Below, piece by piece: positions 9,993-17,704 of a stretch of 35,269 nt of DNA. The stretch covers positions 1 through 35,269 of the forward strand of contig JAIBAQ010000050.1 of assembly GCA_019695095.1 (NCBI GenBank). Reading direction: 5' to 3'. Position 1 is the first letter of the stretch. The number at the start of each line of letters is the position of its first letter. The notes under the pieces are model-generated. The model was not told where the DNA came from and made no database searches. It saw nothing but the letters and a program-made list of their open reading frames with translations. The stretch is from Candidatus Hydrogenedentota bacterium (GTDB taxonomy: Bacteria > Hydrogenedentota > Hydrogenedentia > Hydrogenedentales > SLHB01). The position numbers and the translations under genes are program-made.

Positions 9993-11477
9993 TCAACGGA
10001 ATTGCGACGCCCACCGCTCCATGCGCTGATCCTCATGCTTCATTCGCCATCGGATCAAGTGACCGCAGTATTCCAGTTCAGCATGCGCGTATTCCGGCAA
10101 CCCGGCCACGTTTACCAGCTCGCTGGGGTCATTCTCCAAATCGAATAGAAGCGGAGGCATCTCATCCAGCCCGAACTGCACATACTTGAACCGTTCGTTG
10201 CGAACGACCCACATTAGGCAGGCGTCTTCTTCGCCGTCTCGAAGGCGTGGCATTCGACCGCGAAAATCAAACTCGAAGTGAACGCGAGGTTTCAATTGAG
10301 CGCCGTCTTCCGCGCGTACCACGCCGAGAAGACTCTTTCCCTGGAAGCGGTCGGGAACAGGAATCCCGAGGTAATCCAGTATCGTCGGCGCGACGTCGAT
10401 TGACTCACAAAATCCGTCGAGCACGCGCCCGCGCATCGAGTCGGCCTGCTGCGACGGGTCACGTACGATCAATGGCACGCGCATCGCCCCATCGTAGAAA
10501 TGGCCCTTGTCCAACAAATAGTGGTCGCCGAGGTATTCGCCGTGGTCCGACATAAAGACGACCAGCGTGTTTTCCCATTGGCCGGTCGCGCGAAGTGTAT
10601 CCAACACCTTGCCAACACAGGCATCGACTTCCGAGATCATTCCGTAGTAGCAGGCCATCGTCTCACGCAGTTCGCTCTCTTCCTCCAAGGCCGGACACGC
10701 GTGAATGAGCTTGAGGTAGGGGTGCGTTGAGGCCAGTTCGTCTGGGCACCGCGCAGGGGACGGCATTGTGCCGGGGTCATACATTGCGTGATACGGTTCA
10801 GGGCAGATCCTGGGCGGATGCGGCTTGATAAAGTTAAGGCTGAGAAACCAGCCTTCTCCCGCCCGCTGTCGAATGTAGTCTGTCGCTCTCCCCGCGAGAA
10901 AAGATGTCTCGCTGTCTTCCGCGCGGTAGTGCGCCGGAAAACGCAGCGGCAGATGCGGACCCGGCCCGTCCGGAGGGACATTGTAAGTCGAGCAGATTTC
11001 GGGGCCACACCACTCCTCCGGATACCCCTTTGCGCGAAGGTAGTCGAAGTACTCTGGCGAGTGGTATTCATGCTGAAGGCCCGTTTCGAAACCGGGCAAG
11101 AAGTTCTCGTAGTTCAGGCTCGTTCGCCGCGCATCGCCTTCGGGTAGAATGCGTGGATCAACCGCGTAGTCATTGTATCCGAGAATAGCGGTCTGATATC
11201 CCGCGTCCTTGATATGCATCACGACGTTCTCGTGCGCATCGGCCAACGGCGTGTAGTTGTTCACCGACCGCGTCGAGCACAAGTAACGGCTTGTGTAGAT
11301 GCACATGCGGCTCGGCCCGCACGGAGCAGTCTGCGCAAAGCACTTGCGAAACAAGGTCCCTTCGCGCGCCAACGCGTCTAAGTTCGGCGTGCGAATGACG
11401 GTGTTCCCCGCGGCCCCCAGACAGTCCCAGCGGAATTGGTCGGCAATGATCAAGAGAGTGTTACGACGAGTATTCAT
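9993..11477 (-). CDS. Sulfatase / phosphonate monoester hydrolase-like alkaline-phosphatase superfamily enzyme
   Basis: The 494-residue enzyme has the type I sulfatase formylglycine site APCGPSR (Cys53) and the N-terminal metal ligand Asp13 in LLIIADQFRWDCLG. The C-terminal half-site is SDHGEYLGDHYLLDKGHFYDGAMRVP, close to the phosphonate monoester hydrolase/choline sulfatase branch. Cys53 should be converted to formylglycine by a maturase, which is not in this window. There is no obvious signal peptide, so it may be cytoplasmic and act on imported sulfated sugars or esters. No good ribosome-binding site is visible before the ATG at 11477. A 41-bp copy of its 5' end survives at 14123-14163. 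Confidence 0.92.
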   Translation of the reverse strand: MNTRRNTLLIIADQFRWDCLGAAGNTVIRTPNLDALAREGTLFRKCFAQTAPCGPSRMCIYTSRYLCSTRSVNNYTPLADAHENVVMHIKDAGYQTAILGYNDYAVDPRILPEGDARRTSLNYENFLPGFETGLQHEYHSPEYFDYLRAKGYPEEWCGPEICSTYNVPPDGPGPHLPLRFPAHYRAEDSETSFLAGRATDYIRQRAGEGWFLSLNFIKPHPPRICPEPYHAMYDPGTMPSPARCPDELASTHPYLKLIHACPALEEESELRETMACYYGMISEVDACVGKVLDTLRATGQWENTLVVFMSDHGEYLGDHYLLDKGHFYDGAMRVPLIVRDPSQQADSMRGRVLDGFCESIDVAPTILDYLGIPVPDRFQGKSLLGVVRAEDGAQLKPRVHFEFDFRGRMPRLRDGEEDACLMWVVRNERFKYVQFGLDEMPPLLFDLENDPSELVNVAGLPEYAHAELEYCGHLIRWRMKHEDQRMERWASQFR

Positions 11478-11559
11478 GGTTAGAGAATATCAGACCAGTC
11501 CACCGAAGACTCAAGAGAGACATTATTATGTGCCGTCTATTCGACACCTCCCCAAAGAA

Positions 11560-11578
11560 GGCAGGCAAGATGCCTGCC
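11560..11578. repeat. Short palindrome, GGCAGGCA / TGCCTGCC hairpin
   Basis: GGCAGGCA, a 3-base loop AGA, then TGCCTGCC form a perfect 8-bp stem, followed by ACACA. No T-tract follows on either strand, so it is not a classical terminator for the sulfatase promoter side. It resembles the second hairpin at 11755 in stem ends (GGCAG...CTGCC) and in the CCACA-like right flank. Confidence 0.7.
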
Positions 11579-11754
11579 ACACAATGTGCAGATCAGCGCC
11601 GCGCTCGGCTGCGATTCGGGAGTGTCTTTGGAGAGTTAGCTGATGATTTTCTCCTCTGAGGGGATCACGCTTGCTCAAGAGTACGCCGTGCAATCTCCTT
11701 GAAGATCCCGGACGAGTAAATTCACGCCCGACGTGGAAGCCGGGCTATAGAATT

Positions 11755-11774
11755 GGCAGCCGAGGGCGGCTGCC
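11755..11774. repeat. Short palindrome, GGCAGCCG / CGGCTGCC hairpin
   Basis: GGCAGCCG, loop AGGG, then CGGCTGCC form a perfect 8-bp stem followed by CCACA. It lies 177 bp from the related hairpin at 11560. The pair may belong to a dispersed intergenic palindrome family; only two copies are in this window. Confidence 0.7.
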
Positions 11775-11982
11775 CCACATTGGCGATGGAGCACGCATCA
11801 GCGTTGCGCTGCCTACCAAGACACCCGGCTGTCGTCAGGCGTATCGACGGATACTCGACGCTAGTGGGCAAGCGCCATTCACTCCGAATCGCACAGGGCC
11901 TGCATGAAGATTGCAGTATGCACTCGTGTCAAATTCCGGCCACAAATCCGCGAGAGTATCAGTAGTATGCTGTTATAGGTTA

Positions 11983-12011
11983 TTGACAATTTACGCTTGA
12001 ATCGCGACAAT
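11983..12011 (+). promoter_or_regulatory. Candidate sigma70-type promoter for the beta-propeller gene
   Basis: A perfect TTGACA at 11983-11988 is followed after 17 bp by GACAAT at 12006-12011, a 4/6 match to the -10 consensus. Transcription would start near 12018, leaving a 5' leader of about 75 bases before the ATG at 12093. Confidence 0.5.
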
Positions 12012-12092
12012 ATTGAGGGGAGTGTTTTCGTACTTTGCAGTAGGCGGGGGCGGCAAGTTTATAGGTATTGCTCGGAGTAGGAGTGCATTACG

Positions 12093-14012
12093 ATGGGAAC
12101 AAAGGGCAGTGAGACTGGATTCGGCGAAACCGTAAACCGGTTGCTTGGTTGGCATACTGGGCCTCAACACACGAGGCGCAATTATTCCCCGGTCCAGATC
12201 CTACTCACTGTAGCGTGTTTCGGGCTCTATGCCGGGCTGACTCACGCTACAGAAGGCGACTACCTCTGGACTTGGCAGGAAGGGACCTCAGTCGGCTGGA
12301 CAGGCAGCTATTTGACGGCGGATTCTGACGGGAATGTCTATGCTGCGGGAAGTTTCTTCGCAGAGGAAGCCACTGTGTGCAAGCTGGACAGTTTCGGCAG
12401 TCTGATCTGGTCCAAGCATTTTGAAGGCAGTGGTTATTGCCAGATCAACGCCATTGCAGTCGAGTCGAGCGGGAACGTCTATGTTACAGGGAAGTTCTCC
12501 GAGACTTGGGACTTCGATCCGAGTTCCGGGACGGCCAACCTGACGGCAGCTGGCGAGGGAGATATTTTTGTATCGAAGCTGGACAGTTCGGGTAACTTTG
12601 TTTGGGCGAAGAGCACAGGCGGGGACATGCCCGATGAGGCCAATGCCATGGTGGTGGATTCCAGCGGGAACGCCTACATCGCGGGCACCTTCTTCAATAC
12701 AGTAGACTTTGACCCGGGGCCCGGCACAGCGTACTTGGCGGGAGTAGCTTATGAAGGGTTTGTGTTGAAGTTGGACAGTTCCGGTGGCTTCGTATGGGTC
12801 AGACACTTAGACGGCAACACTTCCTTGGTACCCCACGGCATCGTGGTGGATTCCAGTCGGAACGTCTACACCGTGGGCGAATTTAACGGAATAGCAGACT
12901 TCGATCCGGGTCCGGGCACCTTCAGCATCTCGGCAACCGGCCTTGCGGACACCTTTGTATCCAAGCTGGATAGTTCGGGCAATTTCGTCTGGGCCAAGAG
13001 CATGGGCGGCTCGTGGTTGACCTTCGGCCGTTCCGTGGCGGTGGATGAGAACAGAAACGTCTGTATTGCAGGGTTCTTTCAGGATACCGCCGACTTCGAT
13101 CCGGGTCCGGGCACGTTTAATATGACGGCGCAAGGCTTTACGAATATCTATGTTGCCAAGCTGAACCTCATGGGCGACTTTGTATGGGCCAGGCAATTTG
13201 TCGGGGCCAACCAATCGGAAGGCAGCTCCGTTACCGTGGATTCTAGCGGAAGCGTCTATACCACGGGCTACTTTCGCGGGACCGTCGATTTCGATCCGGG
13301 TCTAGGCGCGTATAATCTGACGGCGACTGGCCACGCGAACGTCTTCCTGTCCAAGCTTACTAGTTCCGGAAGTTTTGGCTGGGCTAAGCAGTTTGGCGGA
13401 AGCGGCACCTCCACAGGTGCCTATGCGCATTATTCTGCCGCCCTCAATTTGGACGGATACATTTACACAACGGGCGTCTTTAATGGAACGGTCGACTTCG
13501 ATCCGGGTCCCGGCACGGCGAACCTGACAGCGGAAGGCGGCGAAGCGGTATTCGTAACCAAACTGGCTGGACCTCCGCCCGCCGTCGATTTAATTCAGTT
13601 TGAGAGCGCCGCGGGTTCTACGGCGACGTTTACGGTTACCTTTGACCAGTGTGTGAGTGGCGTGGACATTTCGAGCTTCGCGCTTAGCACCACCGGGGCA
13701 GTCTCAGGAGCATCGGTATTAACCGTCGATGGTTCCTGTGATACGTATACCGTTACCGTTGATGCAGGCACGGGTGCCGGAACCATTCGCCTCGACTTGT
13801 TAGACGACGATTCGATATCGGCCATAGAGGGGGCAGGCCCCTTGGGTGGAGTCGGCGCGGGGAACGGTTCCACCACATCCGGACAAGTATTCGACACCGA
13901 AACTGGTGAACTGGTGGCCCCCCTGCAGGCGTGGCCGATTGCAGTTGTCCTGATGGCAGTTGGCGCGTTTGCGTTGTACCGTGGTCGCAGAAGACTAGGT
14001 CGCCCATGCTAG
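12093..14012 (+). CDS. Secreted SBBP-type beta-propeller repeat protein with a CTERM-like C-terminal anchor
   Basis: The 639-residue protein has a long positively charged N-region and a hydrophobic signal (about residues 33-49, ending near THAT). Six repeats of 64-69 residues follow, each with VDSSGNVYVTG, VDFDPGPGT and FVSKLDSSGNFVWAK blocks. These match beta-propeller (SBBP) repeats, and the DFDPGPGT loops may bind a metal. From about residue 497 there is one Ig-like domain of the kind seen in large exoproteins. The C-terminus has a linker, one hydrophobic helix (WPIAVVLMAVGAFALY) and an Arg-rich tail RGRRRLGR, the layout of CTERM sorting signals. GGAG lies 9 bases before the ATG. Likely exported and surface-attached; ligand unknown. 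Confidence 0.87.
   Translation: MGTKGSETGFGETVNRLLGWHTGPQHTRRNYSPVQILLTVACFGLYAGLTHATEGDYLWTWQEGTSVGWTGSYLTADSDGNVYAAGSFFAEEATVCKLDSFGSLIWSKHFEGSGYCQINAIAVESSGNVYVTGKFSETWDFDPSSGTANLTAAGEGDIFVSKLDSSGNFVWAKSTGGDMPDEANAMVVDSSGNAYIAGTFFNTVDFDPGPGTAYLAGVAYEGFVLKLDSSGGFVWVRHLDGNTSLVPHGIVVDSSRNVYTVGEFNGIADFDPGPGTFSISATGLADTFVSKLDSSGNFVWAKSMGGSWLTFGRSVAVDENRNVCIAGFFQDTADFDPGPGTFNMTAQGFTNIYVAKLNLMGDFVWARQFVGANQSEGSSVTVDSSGSVYTTGYFRGTVDFDPGLGAYNLTATGHANVFLSKLTSSGSFGWAKQFGGSGTSTGAYAHYSAALNLDGYIYTTGVFNGTVDFDPGPGTANLTAEGGEAVFVTKLAGPPPAVDLIQFESAAGSTATFTVTFDQCVSGVDISSFALSTTGAVSGASVLTVDGSCDTYTVTVDAGTGAGTIRLDLLDDDSISAIEGAGPLGGVGAGNGSTTSGQVFDTETGELVAPLQAWPIAVVLMAVGAFALYRGRRRLGRPC
12510..13570 (+). repeat. Six in-frame tandem repeats of 64-69 codons (DFDPGPGT repeats)
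   Basis: The codons for the first Asp of the DFDP block fall at about 12510, 12705, 12897, 13092, 13287 and 13494. Spacings are therefore 195, 192, 195, 195 and 207 bp. The repeats are well conserved in protein and partly in DNA (gacttcgatccgggtccggg-like cores), which suggests expansion by duplication and possible recombination between units. Confidence 0.85.
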
Positions 14013-14122
14013 GAAGCCGAGAGGGCGTCTGGCAAGCCTGATAGCGCGAGGGGAGTCCGGCGAATCCACACGAGCCATGGGATAGCAATCCCCTGCGCTT
14101 GATATGGGCGTGCGCGATTCCC

Positions 14123-14163
14123 CAGTCCCGGCGGAATTTGCCGGCAATGATCAGAAGCGTGTG
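14123..14163 (-). pseudogene. Relic of a sulfatase gene start
   Basis: On the minus strand this segment reads HTLLIIAGKFRRDWG, aligning with NTLLIIADQFRWDCLG at residues 6-21 of the sulfatase at 9993-11477. The DNA matches at 34 of 41 positions without gaps (11422-11462 against 14123-14163). The metal-binding Asp is replaced by Gly, and no downstream sulfatase sequence follows. The downstream sequence in the minus direction instead runs into the 3' end of the propeller gene. I read it as the remnant of a deleted sulfatase paralogue. Confidence 0.7.
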
Positions 14164-14287
14164 AGCAAACGCCCCCCGTGCGTGTTCCTGGTGGACCGCA
14201 AATTGCAGAGACTAAAACGATGAGCGACTGTCTTGGGGGAACAGTCTGTATGGGAATCAGAATGCCGACTGGGCACGCAATGCCTCT

Positions 14288-14878
14288 TTAGTGCGAACTT
14301 CCTGTAAGCGGTGCACCGCAAAAGCTGCAAAAAGCACCCAGGTCCTTCAGTTTCGCACCGCACTTTGAACATGTCATTGCGGTTACAAAAAGTGGAGAGC
14401 TGAAGTCGAACCCAATCAGACGCACGCTCGATTCAGTCTTCAGAAATGTCAATTTCACAATGGCGGTCCCGTTAGTGAATTCACACTCATACGTAGCAAC
14501 TGTTGTTCGACTCCCAAGAGTCGAGGCAACAAATGCTCCCCGTCTGGTGTGAGCCGTACAATTCCCGAGAACATCGTGCGCATTCTTCAAGAGTGTTACG
14601 ATCTGATCCTTCCTAGTTTCTTTCTTTAGAAAACTAGAGGCCTGCTCGTAGATCTCAGCGTACTCTTGCTTGTTATAGCGGTCAAAAAAGTCATCTGCCA
14701 AAGGCTCGACCGCCCGACCGCCCAAGTATAAGAATGCCCCGCATCCGCCCACGATAGTCGCAATCAGCAACACGAAGCCAACACACCCGAATGTGGCGAT
14801 AACGAGCGTACTTTGCGCGGTTTCGTCCCTCTTGATTCGCGGCACCCCCACGTCGACGCGTTGACTTGCGTTATCCAT
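14288..14878 (-). CDS. Single-pass membrane protein with extracytoplasmic-type domain and C-terminal zinc ribbon; function unknown
   Basis: From the ATG at 14878 the protein is 196 residues (an in-frame TTG at 14896 adds six). It has a charged N-terminus, one strong membrane helix (STLVIATFGCVGFVLLIATIVGG), and a domain of about 110 residues with FFDRYNKQEYAEIYEQASSFLKKE. That segment is reminiscent of DUF4019/DUF3887-like helical-strand folds. It ends with CSKCGAKLKDLGAFCSFCGAPL, a two-knuckle zinc ribbon (CX2C-X9-CX2C). The ribbon at the far end from the membrane helix is unusual, since these ribbons are mostly N-terminal in membrane proteins. No operon partner is evident. Confidence 0.72.
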   Translation of the reverse strand: MDNASQRVDVGVPRIKRDETAQSTLVIATFGCVGFVLLIATIVGGCGAFLYLGGRAVEPLADDFFDRYNKQEYAEIYEQASSFLKKETRKDQIVTLLKNAHDVLGNCTAHTRRGAFVASTLGSRTTVATYECEFTNGTAIVKLTFLKTESSVRLIGFDFSSPLFVTAMTCSKCGAKLKDLGAFCSFCGAPLTGSSH

Positions 14879-14911
14879 GAGATGAGTATAGGCCAAGAAT
14901 ACTACAGCCGA

Positions 14912-16027
14912 TCAAATCCGCACCGCTCTTGGGTAGCCGTCGCCGATACTGGCTTTAGGCGCGTTCGATTCCCACACGCCGGGGATGTCGTTTCCACAGC
15001 GGGGGCATTCGCGTCCTCGCATCTTGTTCTCAAGGACCAGAAAACCGTGCCGGCGGATGAGCAGCTCATCGCAGGAAGGGCAGTAGGTGTTTTCTCGGTC
15101 CCCGACCATTCCGGGGAGGTTTCCTGGATAGACGAAATGTAGTCCCGCTTCTTTGCCTGCGTGATAGGCGCGTTCCAGCTCACGCACAGTGGTCCGCGGC
15201 GGTTCGGTCATCTTGTAGTCGGGATGAAAGGCCGTGACGTGCCACGGGATATCCGGCGAGACTCCAGCGAGAAACTTGGCCATGCTTTTCAGTTCTTCGT
15301 CGTTGTCGTTAAACCCCGGAACGATGAGCGTCACAACTTCCACCCAGAAGTCCATGGACTTCAGCCTTTCGATGGTATCGCAGACATTCTTAAGAACGCC
15401 GCCAAGCTTGCGGTAGTTCTTGTCGTTGAACCCCTTCAAGTCGACCTTGTAGAGGCTGACAAAGGGTTGAAGGTACGACAAGACCTCGGGTGTTGCGTTC
15501 CCATTGCTCACGTACCCGCAGACCATGCCTTCTGCCCGGGCTTCCTCGAACACGCTTACCGCCCATTCGGACGTGATGAGCGGTTCGTTGTACGTGCTGA
15601 CCACAACAGGGGTGCAGTATCGCTTTCCCAGCGTCGCCAATTCCTCGGCTTCACACACTTTTGGCAGTGCCACGGCTGCGTCGTCGCGGAGTGCCTGACT
15701 GGTGACCCAGTTCTGGCAGTATCCGCAATGGAAATCGCATCCCAGCATCCCAAATGAAAGGGCGTCACGTCCTGGGTAGGCATGGAAGAAGGGCTTTTTC
15801 TCGATGGGGTCTATCTGCAAGCCCGCGACGTAGCCGCCCGGCACCCGCAGCTTGCCGCGTTCGTTAAAGCGGACCCGGCAGATACCCGCTTTCCCTTCTT
15901 TGATTAGACAACGATGTCCGCACGCGACGCACCGGATTGCTCCGTCAGCCTCATGGAGGGCCAGTTCTGGCGCGGCTCCCATCGTCTTGCCGCTTAGTAG
16001 ATCTTTCAGTCCGACTTGAACCGACAT
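14912..16027 (-). CDS. amrS: AmrS-like radical SAM enzyme (AmmeMemoRadiSam system family)
   Basis: From the ATG at 16027, preceded by GGAGG at 5 bases, the protein is 371 residues. The radical SAM motif is CDFHCGYC (Cys97, Cys101, Cys104). An N-terminal cysteine set CVACGHRC...GIC (Cys33, 36, 40, 50) and the QIDPIEKKPFFHAYPG segment are hallmarks of the AmrS / PflA-like subgroup. A C-terminal CPSC...CPRC ribbon binds a further metal. The usual Memo and AMMECR1 partners are not adjacent. Instead it is the last gene of a run with a ferredoxin and a Rieske protein, both plausible electron donors. The reaction of AmrS enzymes is not settled. Confidence 0.85.
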   Translation of the reverse strand: MSVQVGLKDLLSGKTMGAAPELALHEADGAIRCVACGHRCLIKEGKAGICRVRFNERGKLRVPGGYVAGLQIDPIEKKPFFHAYPGRDALSFGMLGCDFHCGYCQNWVTSQALRDDAAVALPKVCEAEELATLGKRYCTPVVVSTYNEPLITSEWAVSVFEEARAEGMVCGYVSNGNATPEVLSYLQPFVSLYKVDLKGFNDKNYRKLGGVLKNVCDTIERLKSMDFWVEVVTLIVPGFNDNDEELKSMAKFLAGVSPDIPWHVTAFHPDYKMTEPPRTTVRELERAYHAGKEAGLHFVYPGNLPGMVGDRENTYCPSCDELLIRRHGFLVLENKMRGRECPRCGNDIPGVWESNAPKASIGDGYPRAVRI

Positions 16028-16074
16028 GACCACCTCCAGCCCCGGCATGCCATGACAGATGCCCGCTCCGGTGA

Positions 16075-16419
16075 CTATGCGTCGCCGTTGCCTGGCGCGG
16101 GGTCTAGCAATGAGCGCTTATTCTCCACAGACTTGTATTCATCCGCCGAGGCCAACGGCTCCTTCTTCATCGTGATGGTGGGCCATTCCTTGGAAAAACG
16201 GGCATTGAGGTCAACGTATTCGCGCCATTTCTCCGGCAACGATTCCTCGGGGTAAATCGCGTTCACGGGGCACTGATCCACGCACGCTCCGCAATCGATG
16301 CATTCGTCAGGGTCAATAACTAGACAATTGGCCCCTTCGTGGAAGCACATGACCGGACAAATGGCGACGCAATCCACGTACTTACACCGAATACAAGGCT
16401 CCGCGACGATATACGCCAT
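16075..16419 (-). CDS. fdxA: FdxA-like 7Fe (3Fe-4S/4Fe-4S) ferredoxin
   Basis: The 114-residue ferredoxin has [18 protein letters not shown], in which the second half-motif lacks one canonical cysteine as in Azotobacter-type FdI. This is followed by a full [12 protein letters not shown] motif. The predicted clusters are one [3Fe-4S] and one [4Fe-4S]. The roughly 50-residue C-terminal tail ([16 protein letters not shown]) is typical of FdxA. GGGAGAG precedes the ATG. It sits 49 bp after the Rieske gene and 47 bp before amrS on the same strand, so one redox operon is likely. Confidence 0.92.
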   Translation of the reverse strand: MAYIVAEPCIRCKYVDCVAICPVMCFHEGANCLVIDPDECIDCGACVDQCPVNAIYPEESLPEKWREYVDLNARFSKEWPTITMKKEPLASADEYKSVENKRSLLDPAPGNGDA

Positions 16420-16468
16420 TGCCTTCTCTCCCCTCTATTGTAGCACTCCAAGTCCCCCGACTCTCGGC

Positions 16469-16771
16469 CTACGGAATCTCGACTTTAACGTCTTCTCCGT
16501 CAATGACCACCTTGTATCGGCACACGCCGTCATGGTCGCTGCCATCCTGGTACGTTACATCGAAACTCCACCCATGCCACGGGCAAGTCACCTCGGTACC
16601 TTCGATCCACCCGTCAGACAGCGGCCCGCCCGCGTGAGGGCACATATCGCTGATGGCGTAAATCGTTCCCCCCGCATTGAATAGCGCAATGCGATCATTG
16701 CCGTGCTTGACGCAGATCCCCTCGCCCTCCGGAATGTCCTTTTTCTCCGCAACCTTGATAAGTTCACTCAC
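16469..16771 (-). CDS. Small Rieske [2Fe-2S] ferredoxin (NirD/biphenyl-dioxygenase ferredoxin-like)
   Basis: A soluble Rieske domain of 100 residues with CPHAGGPLSDG and CPWHGWSFDV, the two Cys-X-His box motifs that hold the [2Fe-2S] cluster. There is no membrane anchor, so it is a cytoplasmic electron carrier rather than a bc1 subunit. I chose the GTG at 16771 because GGAG lies 8 bases before it and because the domain starts at once with VSELIKVAEKKDIPEGEG. A TTG at 16837 would add 22 residues of no clear structure. It is divergent from the superoxide dismutase gene with 205 bp between starts. Confidence 0.88.
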   Translation of the reverse strand: MSELIKVAEKKDIPEGEGICVKHGNDRIALFNAGGTIYAISDMCPHAGGPLSDGWIEGTEVTCPWHGWSFDVTYQDGSDHDGVCRYKVVIDGEDVKVEIP

Positions 16772-16976
16772 GATTCGTACTCCGCTCTTAGTTCTGCCTG
16801 ATTCTATGTCACGAAAACTGGGGTCCGTCGGGCGCAAAGTCTACGCTTGGGGTGGGCTGGCGTCAAGACTTCGCGCACCGGAAACAAAACTGGTTTGCCC
16901 TGTGTTAACTCTCCGAACAACAACCGGGACAAACAAAAAGTATCCCGAAAAGAACGGACCGTGAAGGAGGGCCAAA

Positions 16977-17588
16977 ATGCCGTATTCGTTGCCACCGCTT
17001 CCCTACGCGTTTGACGCGCTTGAGCCTCATATCGATGCAAAGACCATGGAGATTCACCATGGAAAGCATCACCAAACGTACATTACCAATGTCAACACGG
17101 CGCTTGAAGGCACCGGTCTCGACAGCAAATCGGTTGAGGATTTGTTGAAGAGTATTGCCAACGTCCCTGAAGCCAAGCGCCAGGTGGTGATCAACAACGG
17201 TGGTGGGCACGCGAATCACACGCTGTTCTGGCAGATCATGGGCCCGAACGCGGGTGGCGAGCCTAAGGGAAAGATTGGCGATGCCATCAAGTCTGACTTG
17301 GGTGGCTTCGATGCGTTCAAGGATGCGTTCACGAAGGCGGGTCTCACGCGTTTTGGCAGCGGTTGGGCCTGGTTGGCCGTGGGTGATGGCGGCAAGCTGC
17401 AGGTATTGAGCACCGCGAATCAGGATAGCCCGCTTCTCCAGGGGCTTACTCCAGTTCTCGGTATGGACGTGTGGGAACACGCGTATTACCTGAAGTACCA
17501 GAACCGCCGCGCCGACTACATCTCCGCGTTCTACGAGGTGATCAATTGGTCGAAAGTCGATGAGATTTACGTAGCCGCAACCAAGTAG
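16977..17588 (+). CDS. sodA: Superoxide dismutase, Fe/Mn family, Mn-type signature
   Basis: The 203-residue enzyme disproportionates superoxide in the cytoplasm. Metal ligands are visible in [19 protein letters not shown] and DVWEHAYY. The STANQDSPL and KYQNRRADY segments follow the Mn-type (SodA) pattern rather than the Fe type, although cambialistic activity cannot be excluded. GGAGG precedes the ATG by 7 bases. The gene is monocistronic, since a strong terminator follows. It shares a 205-bp intergenic region with the divergent Rieske-fdxA-amrS genes, whose iron-sulfur clusters are superoxide targets. Confidence 0.96.
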   Translation: MPYSLPPLPYAFDALEPHIDAKTMEIHHGKHHQTYITNVNTALEGTGLDSKSVEDLLKSIANVPEAKRQVVINNGGGHANHTLFWQIMGPNAGGEPKGKIGDAIKSDLGGFDAFKDAFTKAGLTRFGSGWAWLAVGDGGKLQVLSTANQDSPLLQGLTPVLGMDVWEHAYYLKYQNRRADYISAFYEVINWSKVDEIYVAATK

Positions 17589-17622
17589 CTTCTCGAGGAA
17601 TCCCCCTCTTCCTCCTCCCCTT

Positions 17623-17662
17623 GGCCGGACTATCCCCTCGATAGTCCGGCCGCGCCCTTTTT
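17623..17662 (+). terminator. Rho-independent terminator after sodA
   Basis: GGCCGGACTATC (17623-17634), loop CCCTC, then GATAGTCCGGCC (17640-17651) form a perfect 12-bp stem, followed by GCGCCC and five T. The T-tract is on the plus side only, so it terminates sodA and not the converging cytochrome operon. Confidence 0.95.
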
Positions 17663-17704
17663 GGTCAGCATTGTTCGTTGGCGCGGAATGCTCGCGTGGA
17701 TGTT

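Larger units (their letters stand above)
11478..12092. other. 615-bp intergenic region without a supported gene
   Basis: Short frames here lack coding character and family matches. The stretch holds two similar 8-bp-stem hairpins (11560-11578 and 11755-11774) and a promoter candidate near 11983 for the propeller gene. The text around the second hairpin is GC-rich and reads like decayed intergenic repeat sequence. Confidence 0.6.

Noticed and set aside
12510-13570. A CRISPR array or intergenic satellite
   Set aside because: The periodicity is about 195 bp, in frame, and encodes propeller repeats; there are no short identical repeats with unique spacers.
14958-14982. A tRNA-like T-arm sequence (GTTCGATTCCC)
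   Set aside because: It lies in the coding 3' end of amrS. No acceptor stem, anticodon arm or D-arm can be formed around it.
17623-17662. A bidirectional terminator serving the cytochrome operon as well
   Set aside because: The stem is perfect, but no T-tract follows on the minus strand, so only sodA is clearly terminated.
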